64,000 nt of DNA from JAVBWO01 sp036677375 (GTDB taxonomy: Bacteria > Bacillota > Dehalobacteriia > UBA4068 > UBA4997): contig JAVBWO010000002.1 of assembly GCA_036677375.1 (NCBI GenBank), positions 1 through 64,000 of the forward strand, given 5' to 3'. A model generated the notes under the pieces. That model was given only the letters and a program-made list of their open reading frames with translations. It searched no databases and had not been told where the DNA came from. Each line of letters opens with the position of its first letter. Positions within the stretch are counted from its first letter, which is position 1. Shown here piece by piece: positions 1 through 8,548 of the stretch. The position numbers were made by a program, and so were the translations under genes.

Positions 1-49
1 GCGCCATTCCATTCCCTTTATATCTGTCCATTGTCTCTTCATTACAAAA

Positions 50-90
50 CCCCCGATCGTAGTTTTATTTTCCTACGTTCGGGGGCTCTT
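50..90. terminator. Intrinsic terminator hairpin
   Basis: A 13-bp stem with one mismatch (CCCCCGATCGTAG at 50-62 pairing with 73-85) is followed by CTCTTTT on the plus strand. On the minus strand the stem is followed by GTTTTGT, so it could also end transcripts of the cupin gene. The plus-strand gene it would serve lies outside the window. Confidence 0.7.
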
Positions 91-217
91 TTGCAATGTC
101 CGTTTTTTGTGTCGCGGTACAGTACACCGATCTCCCGGGGCTTTGTGTTTTAATCTGTGGGTGATCAAGTTGGTTAAAGTTTGATCCCAAGCGGCTTAAG
201 CGCTTGCTCCGTCAAAA

Positions 218-691
218 CTAGTCGTGATGTTCGGCGGCTTCTGCGATTTCCCGAGTCTCATGAACGGTACCACGCGGATGCTCCGGCGGCGCATAAATGG
301 AATATAATTTTAGCGGACTTCTTCCCGTATTGATTAAATTATGCCATTTACCGGCGGGAATGATGAATGCAAAATCATCGAATACTGGGACTTGAAAATC
401 CAGTCTATCTTTTGTGTTTCCCATTTTAACAAGCCCCTGGCCTTCTTCAATGCGTATAAACTGATCAAGGTATGGATGAACCTCCAAACCGATTTCATCT
501 CCTACATCGATGCTCATTAAGGTGAGCTGCAAATATTTTCCTGTCCACAAAGCGGTTCGAAAAGTATCATTTTGTTTTGTAATCTCCTCGATGTTAACAA
601 CAATCGGCTGCGGTCCATAATCTTTTACATTTGATGTTGAATAGTTGGACGTTTGGTTATCGCTACGATTACTTGAATTATTCAGATACAT
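218..691 (-). CDS. Cupin-domain protein
   Basis: Small single-domain cupin of 157 residues. The two cupin motifs are visible: motif 1 around residues 68-85 (EVHPYLDQFIRIEEGQG) and motif 2 around residues 112-128 (IPAGKWHNLINTG). The histidines and glutamate of motif 1 and the histidine of motif 2 are the usual metal ligands. The first 25 residues are Asn/Ser-rich and low in complexity, probably a flexible tail. The ATG is preceded by AGAAAGGATC. Cupins of this type occur in many Clostridia and Bacilli, often without a known substrate. The gene stands alone between hairpins. Substrate and role are unknown. Confidence 0.8.
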   Translation of the reverse strand: MYLNNSSNRSDNQTSNYSTSNVKDYGPQPIVVNIEEITKQNDTFRTALWTGKYLQLTLMSIDVGDEIGLEVHPYLDQFIRIEEGQGLVKMGNTKDRLDFQVPVFDDFAFIIPAGKWHNLINTGRSPLKLYSIYAPPEHPRGTVHETREIAEAAEHHD

Positions 692-1247
692 ATTTCATGA
701 TCCTTTCTGTAGTATACTATATCTATCATCATTTTATGAAATGCTTTAAATGAATGTGCCTGTATATGTAGCAATATCTAAAAGGTCAAGGAACCCTTTT
801 GTGGTATTCTTGACCTCTTTTAAAAAGATACGGTGCGCCGCCAGAGCTTCATTGCCGATTCAGTGAAATATGATTCCATTTAGAAGTATTTCAACAAAGC
901 TAAGGCAACGATAAGGCGTAAAGCCCCTGCGATTTCCTACTGTATGCCATGCGATTCTACACGATTCTACCTCCAAGGAAATGATTATTCGACAAAAACG
1001 GCAGTATTTGAAAAACCGATTTTTATGTCTAAGATTTGCAGATTTTGCCTTATTAAAGGCGAATGCTTTTCCTCCTGTTATAAATAGTGTAGTATAATGA
1101 TGAGAGCGGGAGAGCCTGGTTTATGGTTTTCGAAAGCGCTGTGTTATTGCCATGCACTCCAGGCCTTTTGTGATATAAGTAGATAAAATAATTGGCAGCC
1201 GGCGGCTGCAGAGCTGCTTGTATGGTACTATTGAAGGAGTTGTGATT
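692..1247. other. Intergenic region with a hairpin and a promoter
   Basis: No protein-coding gene is evident. A hairpin at 783-816 (AGGTCAAG pairing with CTTGACCT) is followed by CTTTT on the plus strand; it could be a terminator or a leader structure. A TATAAT at 1093-1098 is the best -10 candidate for the diguanylate cyclase gene downstream, leaving a leader of about 145 nt. No good -35 is seen and no riboswitch fold was recognised. Confidence 0.45.
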
Positions 1248-2462
1248 TTGAATAGAAGCATATTACCCGATGGGCTATGGCAATGGTTCAAGGATTTGTT
1301 GCCGGAAGGCTATCGCACAGGAGAACCGGTTCCGAAAAACAGTCCGGACTATTTGAAAGAGTGCGCTGAAAAAAACCGCCAGATTGCATTGGTTATCGTT
1401 GCCCTGGCATTGGTCATGGAAATTTTTATGGTGTTCTGTTATGGGATGCAAAAAGCTTTTTTCAAAGAAACCCCCTTTTTCCCGCAGTATATCTATTTGT
1501 ATCTCTCCATGATTGTTTTCGCTTCGCTTTTTCTCATTTTACTAAACTTCAAGACAATAAAAGAGTCTTCATCCAGGCTCATGAAGCTGGAATATGTCAT
1601 CCTAACGGTATTTGGCATATGGAGCGCGGTCTTTTCTGCTTTTGATGTTATCAATGGATTTTCTTCCTATTTATTTGTTCAGTTGATGATAATCAACTCC
1701 TTATTTTTCCGAATGAACCCAGTGAAGCATTGTGTGATCAACGGGGTAAGCTTTTTAGTTTATACCGTTATGATCTTAGTGGGAAAACTTGGCCTTGTCA
1801 TCACCTTCTCGGAATTGATTAATCCCTTTTTCATGCTGGTTGCCGCCTGCGCCTTGATTCTTTTACATAACCGCATCAGGTATTCAGCTTATCGCAACCG
1901 GAATTTGATCAAGGAACAGAACAAACAACTGGCCTATTACGCCAACTATGATTTTTTGACGAAGATTCCCAACCGCAAATGGATTATGGAATATTTTGAT
2001 CAGATCTTGCTGCAAAAAAATGACAATACCGCCTGTATGATGATTGATATCGATAATTTTAAATTGTATAACGATACCTATGGCCATATCATGGGAGACA
2101 GCTGCTTGATCAGGCTTTCCGCGGTAATGGAAGAATATGTTTTGAATCAAGGAGGCAAGCTGGGCCGCTATGGCGGAGAGGAATTCCTGGTTTTGTTTGT
2201 CAACCAGGAAGAAGAACGTATGATCGGCATAGCCAATGAACTGGTTCGTTTAATAAGGGCCGAGAATATTGAATTTGCGGACAATGGCGACTTTGGTGTT
2301 GCCACCATCAGCATTGGCTTATGTGTAAAAAATGAAGAAGAACCACTGGATCAGTACGCCATGCTTTCCTTGGCGGATCAAGCATTATACCGGGCCAAAA
2401 AAGAAGGGAAAAGCAAGATATCTCTCTACCGCAAAGAAGAACAGCACGCAAGCGTTTCCTAA
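1248..2462 (+). CDS. Membrane-bound diguanylate cyclase (GGDEF)
   Basis: Predicted to make cyclic di-GMP from two GTP at the cytoplasmic membrane. About six hydrophobic segments fill residues 45-215. A C-terminal GGDEF domain follows, with DIDNFKLYNDTYGH and the active-site loop GRYGGEEF. The inhibitory RxxD motif normally five residues before GGEEF is absent, so product feedback through a canonical I-site is unlikely. No EAL domain is present. The TTG start is chosen because GAAGGAG lies 8 nt upstream; a TTG 30 nt earlier has no such site. The gene is monocistronic and ends before a hairpin terminator. The signal sensed by the membrane part is unknown. Confidence 0.88.
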   Translation: MNRSILPDGLWQWFKDLLPEGYRTGEPVPKNSPDYLKECAEKNRQIALVIVALALVMEIFMVFCYGMQKAFFKETPFFPQYIYLYLSMIVFASLFLILLNFKTIKESSSRLMKLEYVILTVFGIWSAVFSAFDVINGFSSYLFVQLMIINSLFFRMNPVKHCVINGVSFLVYTVMILVGKLGLVITFSELINPFFMLVAACALILLHNRIRYSAYRNRNLIKEQNKQLAYYANYDFLTKIPNRKWIMEYFDQILLQKNDNTACMMIDIDNFKLYNDTYGHIMGDSCLIRLSAVMEEYVLNQGGKLGRYGGEEFLVLFVNQEEERMIGIANELVRLIRAENIEFADNGDFGVATISIGLCVKNEEEPLDQYAMLSLADQALYRAKKEGKSKISLYRKEEQHASVS

Positions 2463-2651
2463 AAGCTTTTGGGGTATCAATTTTATTTCAGGTAAGCATA
2501 TCTTAATTCTTATGACGAAAAACCGGCCGAAATCAGTTCATGGGCTTGGCTGACGGATTGACGCTTAACATAACATCCTGTGGGAAGAAGGATGTTGACT
2601 TATAGTGAAAACCAAGGCGGCGGCAGCGAGCGGAAAAAATTGACGCAGATT

Positions 2652-2683
2652 AAAATATCAGGGCATATGTCCTGATATTTTTT
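2652..2683 (+). terminator. Intrinsic terminator
   Basis: An 11-bp perfect stem (AAAATATCAGG with CCTGATATTTT) runs into a T tract. It lies about 190 nt after the diguanylate cyclase gene. A weaker 7-bp hairpin (AACATCC/GGATGTT) sits near 2570-2594. Confidence 0.75.
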
Positions 2684-2779
2684 ATATGAATGTCATATTT
2701 TTCGGTTTTAAAGTGCAAGCTATATTAGGTGTAGCAATACATCAAAACGGTGATAACCGCGCGGGAAAGGGTAATGATT

Positions 2780-3484
2780 ATGGAGCTTTTACATGTTTTT
2801 TTCACTTCTGTCGGTTCTATCACGGCACTTTTTTTTCTTACGAAACTAGTGGGAAACAAGCAAATGTCACAATTGAGCATGTTTGACTATATCACAGGCA
2901 TTTCCATTGGTTCGATCGCGGCTGAAATGGCTACCGCCCTGGAAGATTTCCCCAAGCCTTTGCTTGCCATGGTGGTTTATGCCTTGCTTACGGCTTTTAT
3001 ATCCTATGCAGGTTGCAAATCGATAAAAATGCGCCGCTTTATGACCGGCGAATCCCTGATTCTTTTGGACAAAGGCAAAATCAATGAGGCAAATCTCAAA
3101 AAAGCCAAGCTTGACGTAAACGAATTTCTGGCGCAATGCAGGATCAACGGTTACTTTGATATCAATGACCTGGAAACATCCATTTTAGAGCCTAACGGCA
3201 GGATCAGCTTTTTGCCTAAATCTGAGCAGCGTCCTGTTAAACCCAGTGATTTAAATCTTATACCCCCCAAAGACAGGCCGTTAATCAATGTGATCATTGA
3301 CGGCGTTGTCATGACACAAAATCTGAAAGCTACCGGTAATAATGAGCAATGGCTGAAAAAGCAGCTGCACGCCCAAGGTATCTCCAAAGCGTCCGATGTT
3401 TTTCTTGCCACCTGTGACTGGGAAAACCAACTTAACATTTATGTCAAGTTTCAAAAAAAGACCCACGGGGATATGTTTGAATGA
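2780..3484 (+). CDS. DUF421 (YetF-like) membrane protein
   Basis: Member of the YetF/YdfS-type DUF421 family. The N-terminal half has two or three membrane segments (about residues 1-90), then a cytoplasmic region with the family-typical stretches LILLDKGKINEANLKKAKL and ISFLPKSEQRPV. Length (about 234 residues) matches the family. In spore-formers several family members affect spore envelope or germination, but the biochemical function is not established. The ATG at 2780 is preferred because GAAAGGG lies 8 nt upstream; an in-frame ATG at 2774 is also possible. It is probably transcribed alone. Confidence 0.82.
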   Translation: MELLHVFFTSVGSITALFFLTKLVGNKQMSQLSMFDYITGISIGSIAAEMATALEDFPKPLLAMVVYALLTAFISYAGCKSIKMRRFMTGESLILLDKGKINEANLKKAKLDVNEFLAQCRINGYFDINDLETSILEPNGRISFLPKSEQRPVKPSDLNLIPPKDRPLINVIIDGVVMTQNLKATGNNEQWLKKQLHAQGISKASDVFLATCDWENQLNIYVKFQKKTHGDMFE

Positions 3485-3633
3485 TTGATATACCAGTTTT
3501 TGGGGCAGGGTTGCCAGTACCTTGCCTTTTCTTTTTGCCAAAAAAACATAACCTCAAAAAAGTAATATTAGTTTTGTCCTACAAATGTTGTGAAAAAAGG
3601 ACATCAGCTTTTTCCAGTTAGGTCTAATTTTAC

Positions 3634-3694
3634 TTGACAAAGGAAGGTGATTCGGTATATTATTAATTAGTAATTTACTAAATTACTAATTAAT
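3634..3694 (+). promoter_or_regulatory. Promoter with a perfect 33-bp palindromic operator
   Basis: TTGACA at 3634-3639, a 16-bp spacer and TATATT at 3656-3661 form a good sigma-A-type promoter. Immediately downstream lies a perfect inverted repeat: ATTAATTAGTAATTTA (3662-3677), one central C, then its exact reverse complement (3679-3694). It covers the expected transcription start, so a bound protein would block initiation. The TTAGTAA half-site resembles MarR/PadR-type operators, but no such regulator gene is adjacent. Confidence 0.8.
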
Positions 3695-3715
3695 CTCTGT
3701 TGGGAGGCATTAATA

Positions 3716-4195
3716 ATGAAGATTCCGACCACATTGAAACATAAGCCTGTGATCGTTTCTGAAAATTATGAGAATGTAGACGGCAGGATGGCTTATCATT
3801 CCGATGCCAAAGGACTTTCTTTGGGACTTGCGCAATGGAACGATCGGGGTAAGGTGGATATCTCAGCCAAGGTTTGGCGTTATACAGGAGAGAAATGGTC
3901 CAGGCAATCGGAAGAACTGCCTTTTCACCGGGTTATAGATCTGGCAATTTTGGTATGCAGGGCCCAGCAATATTTTCGGGAAGCCTACCGCTATGATAAA
4001 TTTTATGACCCGCAAAAACCAACCATCGACCGTATCGGTTTGCAGGGTGACGCTATGACGGTGGCCGTCTGTACCGATAATCCCATGATTGATGAGGATA
4101 TTCGCTTATTTTCCCGTGTGCTCAGCACAGATGACGAATTGATGGGGGAACGTCTGGCCACCCTGGCCAGAATCCTGAAAGAAATGGGGTATTAA
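3716..4195 (+). CDS. DUF6530-type protein of unknown function
   Basis: A soluble protein of 159 residues with no signal peptide or membrane segment. The N-terminal region has a conserved-looking block, SDAKGLSLGLAQWNDRG, followed by SAKVWRYTGEKWSRQSEELP. I associate this pattern with small uncharacterised proteins (DUF6530) of Clostridia. TTGGGAGG precedes the ATG. It is the first gene of a three-gene unit behind the palindromic operator; the next gene begins within a few bases. No catalytic motif is evident and no function is proposed. Co-regulation with a GIY-YIG-like and a DUF2087 protein is the only functional clue. Confidence 0.72.
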   Translation: MKIPTTLKHKPVIVSENYENVDGRMAYHSDAKGLSLGLAQWNDRGKVDISAKVWRYTGEKWSRQSEELPFHRVIDLAILVCRAQQYFREAYRYDKFYDPQKPTIDRIGLQGDAMTVAVCTDNPMIDEDIRLFSRVLSTDDELMGERLATLARILKEMGY

Positions 4196-4208
4196 AAAAT
4201 TGGAGAAA

Positions 4209-4556
4209 ATGGATAAAGAGAAAAAGAAAGCGCTCATTTCCGCTTATAAGGAGCGCAAACAAATCGGCGGCGTTTTTGTAATCAGAAATACTGTGACCGG
4301 GCAGATGCTTTTACTTTCCACCCTTGATCTTCAGGGCGCTAAAAACAGTTTTAATTTTACCAAAAAGGTAGGCGGCGGCTGTTTTCATATGAAATTGCAG
4401 GAGGTATGGAAAGAATTTGGCGATAAAGCCTTTGAGATGGAAGTCTTAGAAGAGCTGGAAAAACAGGAAACGCAAACCAATAAAGAGTTCCGTCAGGATA
4501 TGGATCTTCTGGAGGAAATGTGGCTAGAAAAGCTCCCTGCCGAAGCGCTATATTAG
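4209..4556 (+). CDS. GIY-YIG-like nuclease-fold protein
   Basis: A small protein of 115 residues resembling the clostridial 'GIY-YIG nuclease family' group. GGVFVIRNTVTGQMLL corresponds to the GIY-YIG opening (here GGV...) and LEEMWLEKL ends the domain. The usual second YIG and a clear catalytic Arg/Glu arrangement are not obvious, so nuclease activity is uncertain. The start is ambiguous: ATG at 4209 has GGAG close by, whereas an in-frame TTG at 4200 is spaced better from GGGG at 4186-4189. Second gene of the operator-controlled unit. Confidence 0.68.
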   Translation: MDKEKKKALISAYKERKQIGGVFVIRNTVTGQMLLLSTLDLQGAKNSFNFTKKVGGGCFHMKLQEVWKEFGDKAFEMEVLEELEKQETQTNKEFRQDMDLLEEMWLEKLPAEALY

Positions 4557-4628
4557 GCGCGGCACCCTAGGGATTCCATTGATGATGAAGAAATAACAGA
4601 TAAACACGGCTCAAAGGAGTGATTTTTT

Positions 4629-4916
4629 ATGGATTGTATCGCAAGATTTTTGAATGATGAAGGAAAAATCAAACAATTGCCATCTAAACGTGAGGCAAAA
4701 TACGTTGTTTTGACCTATCTGGCCGGGCAATTTTCTTGTGATAAAGATTATACCGAAAAAGAAGTAAATTCCGTTATCGATTCCTGGCATACTTTTGGCG
4801 ATTATTTTTTATTACGGCGGGAGCTAATCGATTGCGGCCTCCTGTGCCGGACGCGGGATGGTGCCCGGTATTGGAGAAAAGGAGAAGAAATTGCGGAAGA
4901 GGAAAAACAGGACTAA
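4629..4916 (+). CDS. DUF2087 domain protein
   Basis: A 95-residue protein consisting of a DUF2087 domain: FLNDEGKIKQLPSKREAK near the start, KDYTEKEVNSVIDSWHTFGDYFLLRRELID in the middle (described here by its parts), then DGARYWRK. The domain often follows ArsR- or HTH-type modules; here it stands alone, so DNA binding cannot be assumed. AAAGGAG lies 8-9 nt before the ATG. Probably the last gene of the small operon that begins at 3716, after a 72-nt gap. Confidence 0.78.
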   Translation: MDCIARFLNDEGKIKQLPSKREAKYVVLTYLAGQFSCDKDYTEKEVNSVIDSWHTFGDYFLLRRELIDCGLLCRTRDGARYWRKGEEIAEEEKQD

Positions 4917-5420
4917 AGCTAGATAAAAAGTAACGTTTTATTATCGGGTAGTTGGCACTTCGCCTCATGCTCAGCGAGAGAAGGCCATCAAGGCGGCCCC
5001 TTTTTACGACGTGCAATAGATTTCGTTGCGCTTTTATATTTTTTTACTGCAAGCTTTCCTAAACGTTCCTGTTCTAAAAAAATGGCTTATATCAAAAAAA
5101 TATTCCTTCTAGCCGCACAGAGAAGGAATATTTTTTTACAGCTACTTCCTGTAAAAAGCCTGCGGTATCTGGCATTTTTTGGATAAAGGTTTTCTTGCCA
5201 TGAGCCTGTATGAAACCGGGAAACTGCGGCAATGTTAAGATAAGACGGTTCATAGGAATGGTAACCTGATCCGGCACCGTTCTTTTACGGTAATATAAAA
5301 TAAAAGAGCAGATTTTAGTCCCAGGTAACGCAATTAATTTCACAACAGTTTATTGCTTTTTGTGCGGAAATATGAAATAATGAATTGATATTTCCCAAAA
5401 AGAAAGGTGTGGTGTTAGGG
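4917..5420. other. Intergenic region with terminator and polyamine-operon promoter
   Basis: A perfect 17-bp stem (AAAAAAATATTCCTTCT at 5094-5110 with 5121-5137) has A and T tracts on both sides and should act as a bidirectional terminator. Downstream, TTGCTT at 5353-5358 and AATAAT at 5376-5381 with a 17-bp spacer form a candidate promoter for speD. An open minus-strand frame (5092-5343) lacks a ribosome binding site and runs into the terminator; it is not called. Confidence 0.65.
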
Positions 5421-6227
5421 TTGGAACAAAAGCTGACATTGTATGGCTTTAACAACCTCACAAAAACACTTAGCTTCAACATCTATGATGTTTGCTATGC
5501 AAAAAGTGAGAGAGAAAAGAAGGATTATATTGCCTACATTGATGAGCAGTATAATTCGGAGAGATTGACCAAAATCTTGTGCGATGTAACAGAAATGATC
5601 GGCGCTCATGTGCTGAATATTTCCAAGCAGGATTATGATCCGCAGGGTGCCTCCGTTAACATTCTCATCGCGGAAAGGACGCTTGCCATAGAGCATATCG
5701 ACGAATCCTGCAATCAGGGGAAATATGCTATGAGCCAACAGCATGAAACTGTCCATGCGCATTTGGATAAAAGCCATGTTACCGTCCACACTTTCCCGGA
5801 GCATCATCCCGATAACTCCATTTCCACTTTTCGTGTAGATATCGATGTATCTACCTGCGGTAAAATATCACCGCTGAATGCGTTGGATTACCTGATAGAC
5901 AGCTTCGATTCTGATATTATCATCATTGACTATCGGGTGCGCGGTTTTACCAGAGATGTCGAAGGAAAGAAGTATTATATCGACCATAATATCGCCTCCA
6001 TTCAGGATTATATAGATGACAAGACCTTGACCAAATACGATGCCATTGATGTGAATGTCTATCAGTCCAATATCTTTCACACCAAGATGCTCATTAAAGA
6101 AATTGAACTGCAAAACTATCTTTTCAATAAGGACGTTTATGAGCTGCCGCCCAAACAGAGGCTGGAAATCTCGGACAACCTGAGGAAAGAAATGATCGAG
6201 ATATTCAGCGGCATGAATATCTACTAG
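5421..6227 (+). CDS. speD: S-adenosylmethionine decarboxylase proenzyme
   Basis: Makes decarboxy-SAM, the aminopropyl donor for spermidine. It is the longer, Escherichia coli-type SpeD (about 268 residues), not the short Bacillus type. The self-cleavage site, whose serine becomes the pyruvoyl group, is visible in AHLDKSHVTVHTFPE. The catalytic block STCGKISPLNALDYLI and the C-terminal VNVYQSNIFHTKMLIKE follow. The TTG start at 5421 aligns with the start of E. coli SpeD; GAAAGGTG lies about 11 nt upstream, and upstream in-frame codons add a tail without similarity. First gene of the polyamine operon; speA follows after 17 nt. Confidence 0.93.
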   Translation: MEQKLTLYGFNNLTKTLSFNIYDVCYAKSEREKKDYIAYIDEQYNSERLTKILCDVTEMIGAHVLNISKQDYDPQGASVNILIAERTLAIEHIDESCNQGKYAMSQQHETVHAHLDKSHVTVHTFPEHHPDNSISTFRVDIDVSTCGKISPLNALDYLIDSFDSDIIIIDYRVRGFTRDVEGKKYYIDHNIASIQDYIDDKTLTKYDAIDVNVYQSNIFHTKMLIKEIELQNYLFNKDVYELPPKQRLEISDNLRKEMIEIFSGMNIY

Positions 6228-6244
6228 TTGTGAGGGGGATTGGA

Positions 6245-7699
6245 ATGAAAAACCTTTCACAGCAGAATGCTCCCATATACGAGGCTTTGGAAAGGCACCG
6301 CCTGAACCGCGTCGTTCCTTTTGACGTGCCCGGACACAAGGGCGGCCGGGGCAATAAGGAGCTGACGGATTTTTTAGGACAGAATTGTCTGCGGGCGGAT
6401 GTCAATTCCATGAAGCCTCTTGACAATTTGAGTCATCCGGTCTCGGTGATCCGTGATGCGCAGAGACTGGCGGCGGAAGCCTTCGGCGCCGCCGACGCCT
6501 TTTTTATGGTTAACGGCACCACAGCCGCCGTACAGGCTATGATCATGGCCGCCTGCAAGGCGGGGGAAAAGATCATCATGCCGCGCAATGTACACAGGAG
6601 CGCCATTAATGCCTTGGTGATTTCAGGCGCTGTTCCCGTCTACATTAACCCGGGTATTAACAAAACATTAGGCATTCCCCTGGGGATGTCCGTTTCCGAT
6701 GTGCAAAAGGCCATCCAACAAAACCCCGATGCCAGGGCTATCTTTGTTAACAATCCTACCTATTACGGAATTTGTTCCGATTTAGAAAAAATCGTGACTT
6801 TGGCCCACCGTCATGGCATGTTGGTTTTAGCGGACGAAGCCCACGGCACCCATTTTTATTTTGGTGACGCCATGCCCCTTGCCGCAATGCAAGCGGGAGC
6901 GGATCTGGCGGCCGTCAGTGTTCACAAGACCGGCGGTTCCCTGACCCAAAGCTCTATTTTACTGTGCGGCGGCAAGATGGATTGCGACTATGTCCGTCAG
7001 ATCATCAACCTGACCCAGACCACCAGCGCTTCTTACCTTCTTTTATCTTCTTTGGACATCGCCCGGAAAAATTTAAGTCTGCACGGTCACGAGATGTTCC
7101 AAAAGACACTGGAGTTTGCCAACTATGCGCGTTCGGAGGTCAATGCGTTGGGCGGCTATTACGCCTTTGCGGAAGAGCTGAAAAACGGCGATACCGTTTT
7201 TGATTTTGACAATACTAAGCTCTCTGTGCACACCCGGGATATTGGTCTGGCCGGCATCGAAGTCTATGATATTTTACGGGACGACTATGGCATCCAGATC
7301 GAATTCGGCGATATTGGCAATATCCTGGCGATTATCTCCGCTGGGGACCGGGCGCTGGAGATCGAACGCCTTATTTCCGCCCTTTCCGAGATCAAACGTC
7401 TCTATGCCAAGGACAAAACGGGCATGTTCGACCATGAATATATCAGCCCGGAAGTGGTTCAAACGCCACAAAAAGCCTTTTACAGCCAAAAAAGATCTGT
7501 TGCCTTCGAGAAAAGCGCCGGCGCGGTCAGCGGTGAATTCGTTATGTGCTATCCTCCAGGCATTCCTATTTTGGCGCCGGGTGAAAGGATCACCGAGGAA
7601 ATCCTGCACTATATTTCTTATGCCAAAGAGAAAGGCTGTTTTTTGACCGGCACCAAAGATATGAAGATCGAACGTGTGAATATTGTGGAGGGCGATTAA
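6245..7699 (+). CDS. speA: Orn/Lys/Arg decarboxylase, probably arginine decarboxylase
   Basis: PLP-dependent decarboxylase of the class found as SpeA in Bacillus (about 484 residues, no N-terminal response-regulator-like wing domain). VPGHKGG near residue 30, DEAHGTH near residue 200 and the PLP-lysine motif SVHKTGGS near residue 228 are intact. The agmatinase gene two positions downstream favours arginine as substrate, giving agmatine; lysine or ornithine cannot be excluded from sequence alone. GAGGGGG lies 6 nt before the ATG. It ends immediately before speE. Confidence 0.9.
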   Translation: MKNLSQQNAPIYEALERHRLNRVVPFDVPGHKGGRGNKELTDFLGQNCLRADVNSMKPLDNLSHPVSVIRDAQRLAAEAFGAADAFFMVNGTTAAVQAMIMAACKAGEKIIMPRNVHRSAINALVISGAVPVYINPGINKTLGIPLGMSVSDVQKAIQQNPDARAIFVNNPTYYGICSDLEKIVTLAHRHGMLVLADEAHGTHFYFGDAMPLAAMQAGADLAAVSVHKTGGSLTQSSILLCGGKMDCDYVRQIINLTQTTSASYLLLSSLDIARKNLSLHGHEMFQKTLEFANYARSEVNALGGYYAFAEELKNGDTVFDFDNTKLSVHTRDIGLAGIEVYDILRDDYGIQIEFGDIGNILAIISAGDRALEIERLISALSEIKRLYAKDKTGMFDHEYISPEVVQTPQKAFYSQKRSVAFEKSAGAVSGEFVMCYPPGIPILAPGERITEEILHYISYAKEKGCFLTGTKDMKIERVNIVEGD

Positions 7700-8548
7700 A
7701 TGGATCTATGGTATACGGAGCAGCACGCCAAAGACGTGCGGTTCTCCATCAAAGTCGATAAGCAGCTGGCATGTGTCCAAAGCGAATTTCAACGGATCGA
7801 TGTTTTTCAGTCCGGAGAGTTTGGCAGGATTTTGGTGCTGGACGGCTTTTTGATGGTGACGGAAAAAGACGAATTTATTTACCATGAAATGATCACCCAT
7901 GTGCCCATGGCGGTGAATCCCCATATTAAGAAAGTCCTGGTCATCGGAGCCGGCGACGGCGGCGTTGTGCGGGAGCTGACCCGTTACCCCGGTGTGGAAT
8001 GGGTGGATATGGCGGAGATCGACCAAAAAGTAGTGGAGATCTGCAAGGAATACCTGCCTCAGACGGCGGGGAAATTAGACGATAAGAGGGTGCACCTGTA
8101 TTTCGAAGACGGCCTGAAATTCGTCCGTACCAAAAAAGCGGAATATGATTTGATCATCGTGGATTCCACCGATCCCTTCGGCCCAGGGGAAGGATTGTTT
8201 ACCAGGGAATTCTATGGCAACTGTTATAATGCTTTAAAAGAAGACGGCATTCTGGTGAATCAGCACGAGAGCCCCTATTATGATGAAGATGCTGCCGCCA
8301 TGCAGAGGGCTCATCAGAAGATCCGGGGCATTTTCCCCATCAGTACGGTTTACCAGGCGCATATTCCCACTTATCCGTCAGGCCATTGGCTGTTCGGCTT
8401 TGCTTCTAAAAGATATCATCCTGTTTTGGATCTCAATGATGCGGTCTGGACCACTTTGGGGCTGAAAACGAGATATTACAACACCGATCTGCACCGGGGA
8501 GCATTTGCCCTTCCCACCTATGTAAAGGAGCTGCTCAGTGATGAATGA
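7700..8548 (+). CDS. speE: Spermidine synthase (aminopropyltransferase)
   Basis: Transfers an aminopropyl group from decarboxy-SAM to putrescine. At 282 residues it is the usual length. The nucleotide-binding glycine motif VIGAGDGGVVREL begins near residue 79, and the catalytic aspartate lies in VDSTDPFGPGEGLF. A GGAGGGCGATT site precedes the ATG, which abuts the speA stop. The 3' end overlaps the agmatinase gene. Because speA and an agmatinase-family gene flank it, it might instead act on agmatine (N1-aminopropylagmatine route, known in Thermus); sequence does not decide. Confidence 0.93.
   Translation: MDLWYTEQHAKDVRFSIKVDKQLACVQSEFQRIDVFQSGEFGRILVLDGFLMVTEKDEFIYHEMITHVPMAVNPHIKKVLVIGAGDGGVVRELTRYPGVEWVDMAEIDQKVVEICKEYLPQTAGKLDDKRVHLYFEDGLKFVRTKKAEYDLIIVDSTDPFGPGEGLFTREFYGNCYNALKEDGILVNQHESPYYDEDAAAMQRAHQKIRGIFPISTVYQAHIPTYPSGHWLFGFASKRYHPVLDLNDAVWTTLGLKTRYYNTDLHRGAFALPTYVKELLSDE

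Noticed and set aside
5092..5343. 83-codon open frame on the minus strand before speD
   Set aside because: GTG start without ribosome binding site, no recognised similarity, and its last 15 codons are the arm of a perfect bidirectional terminator.
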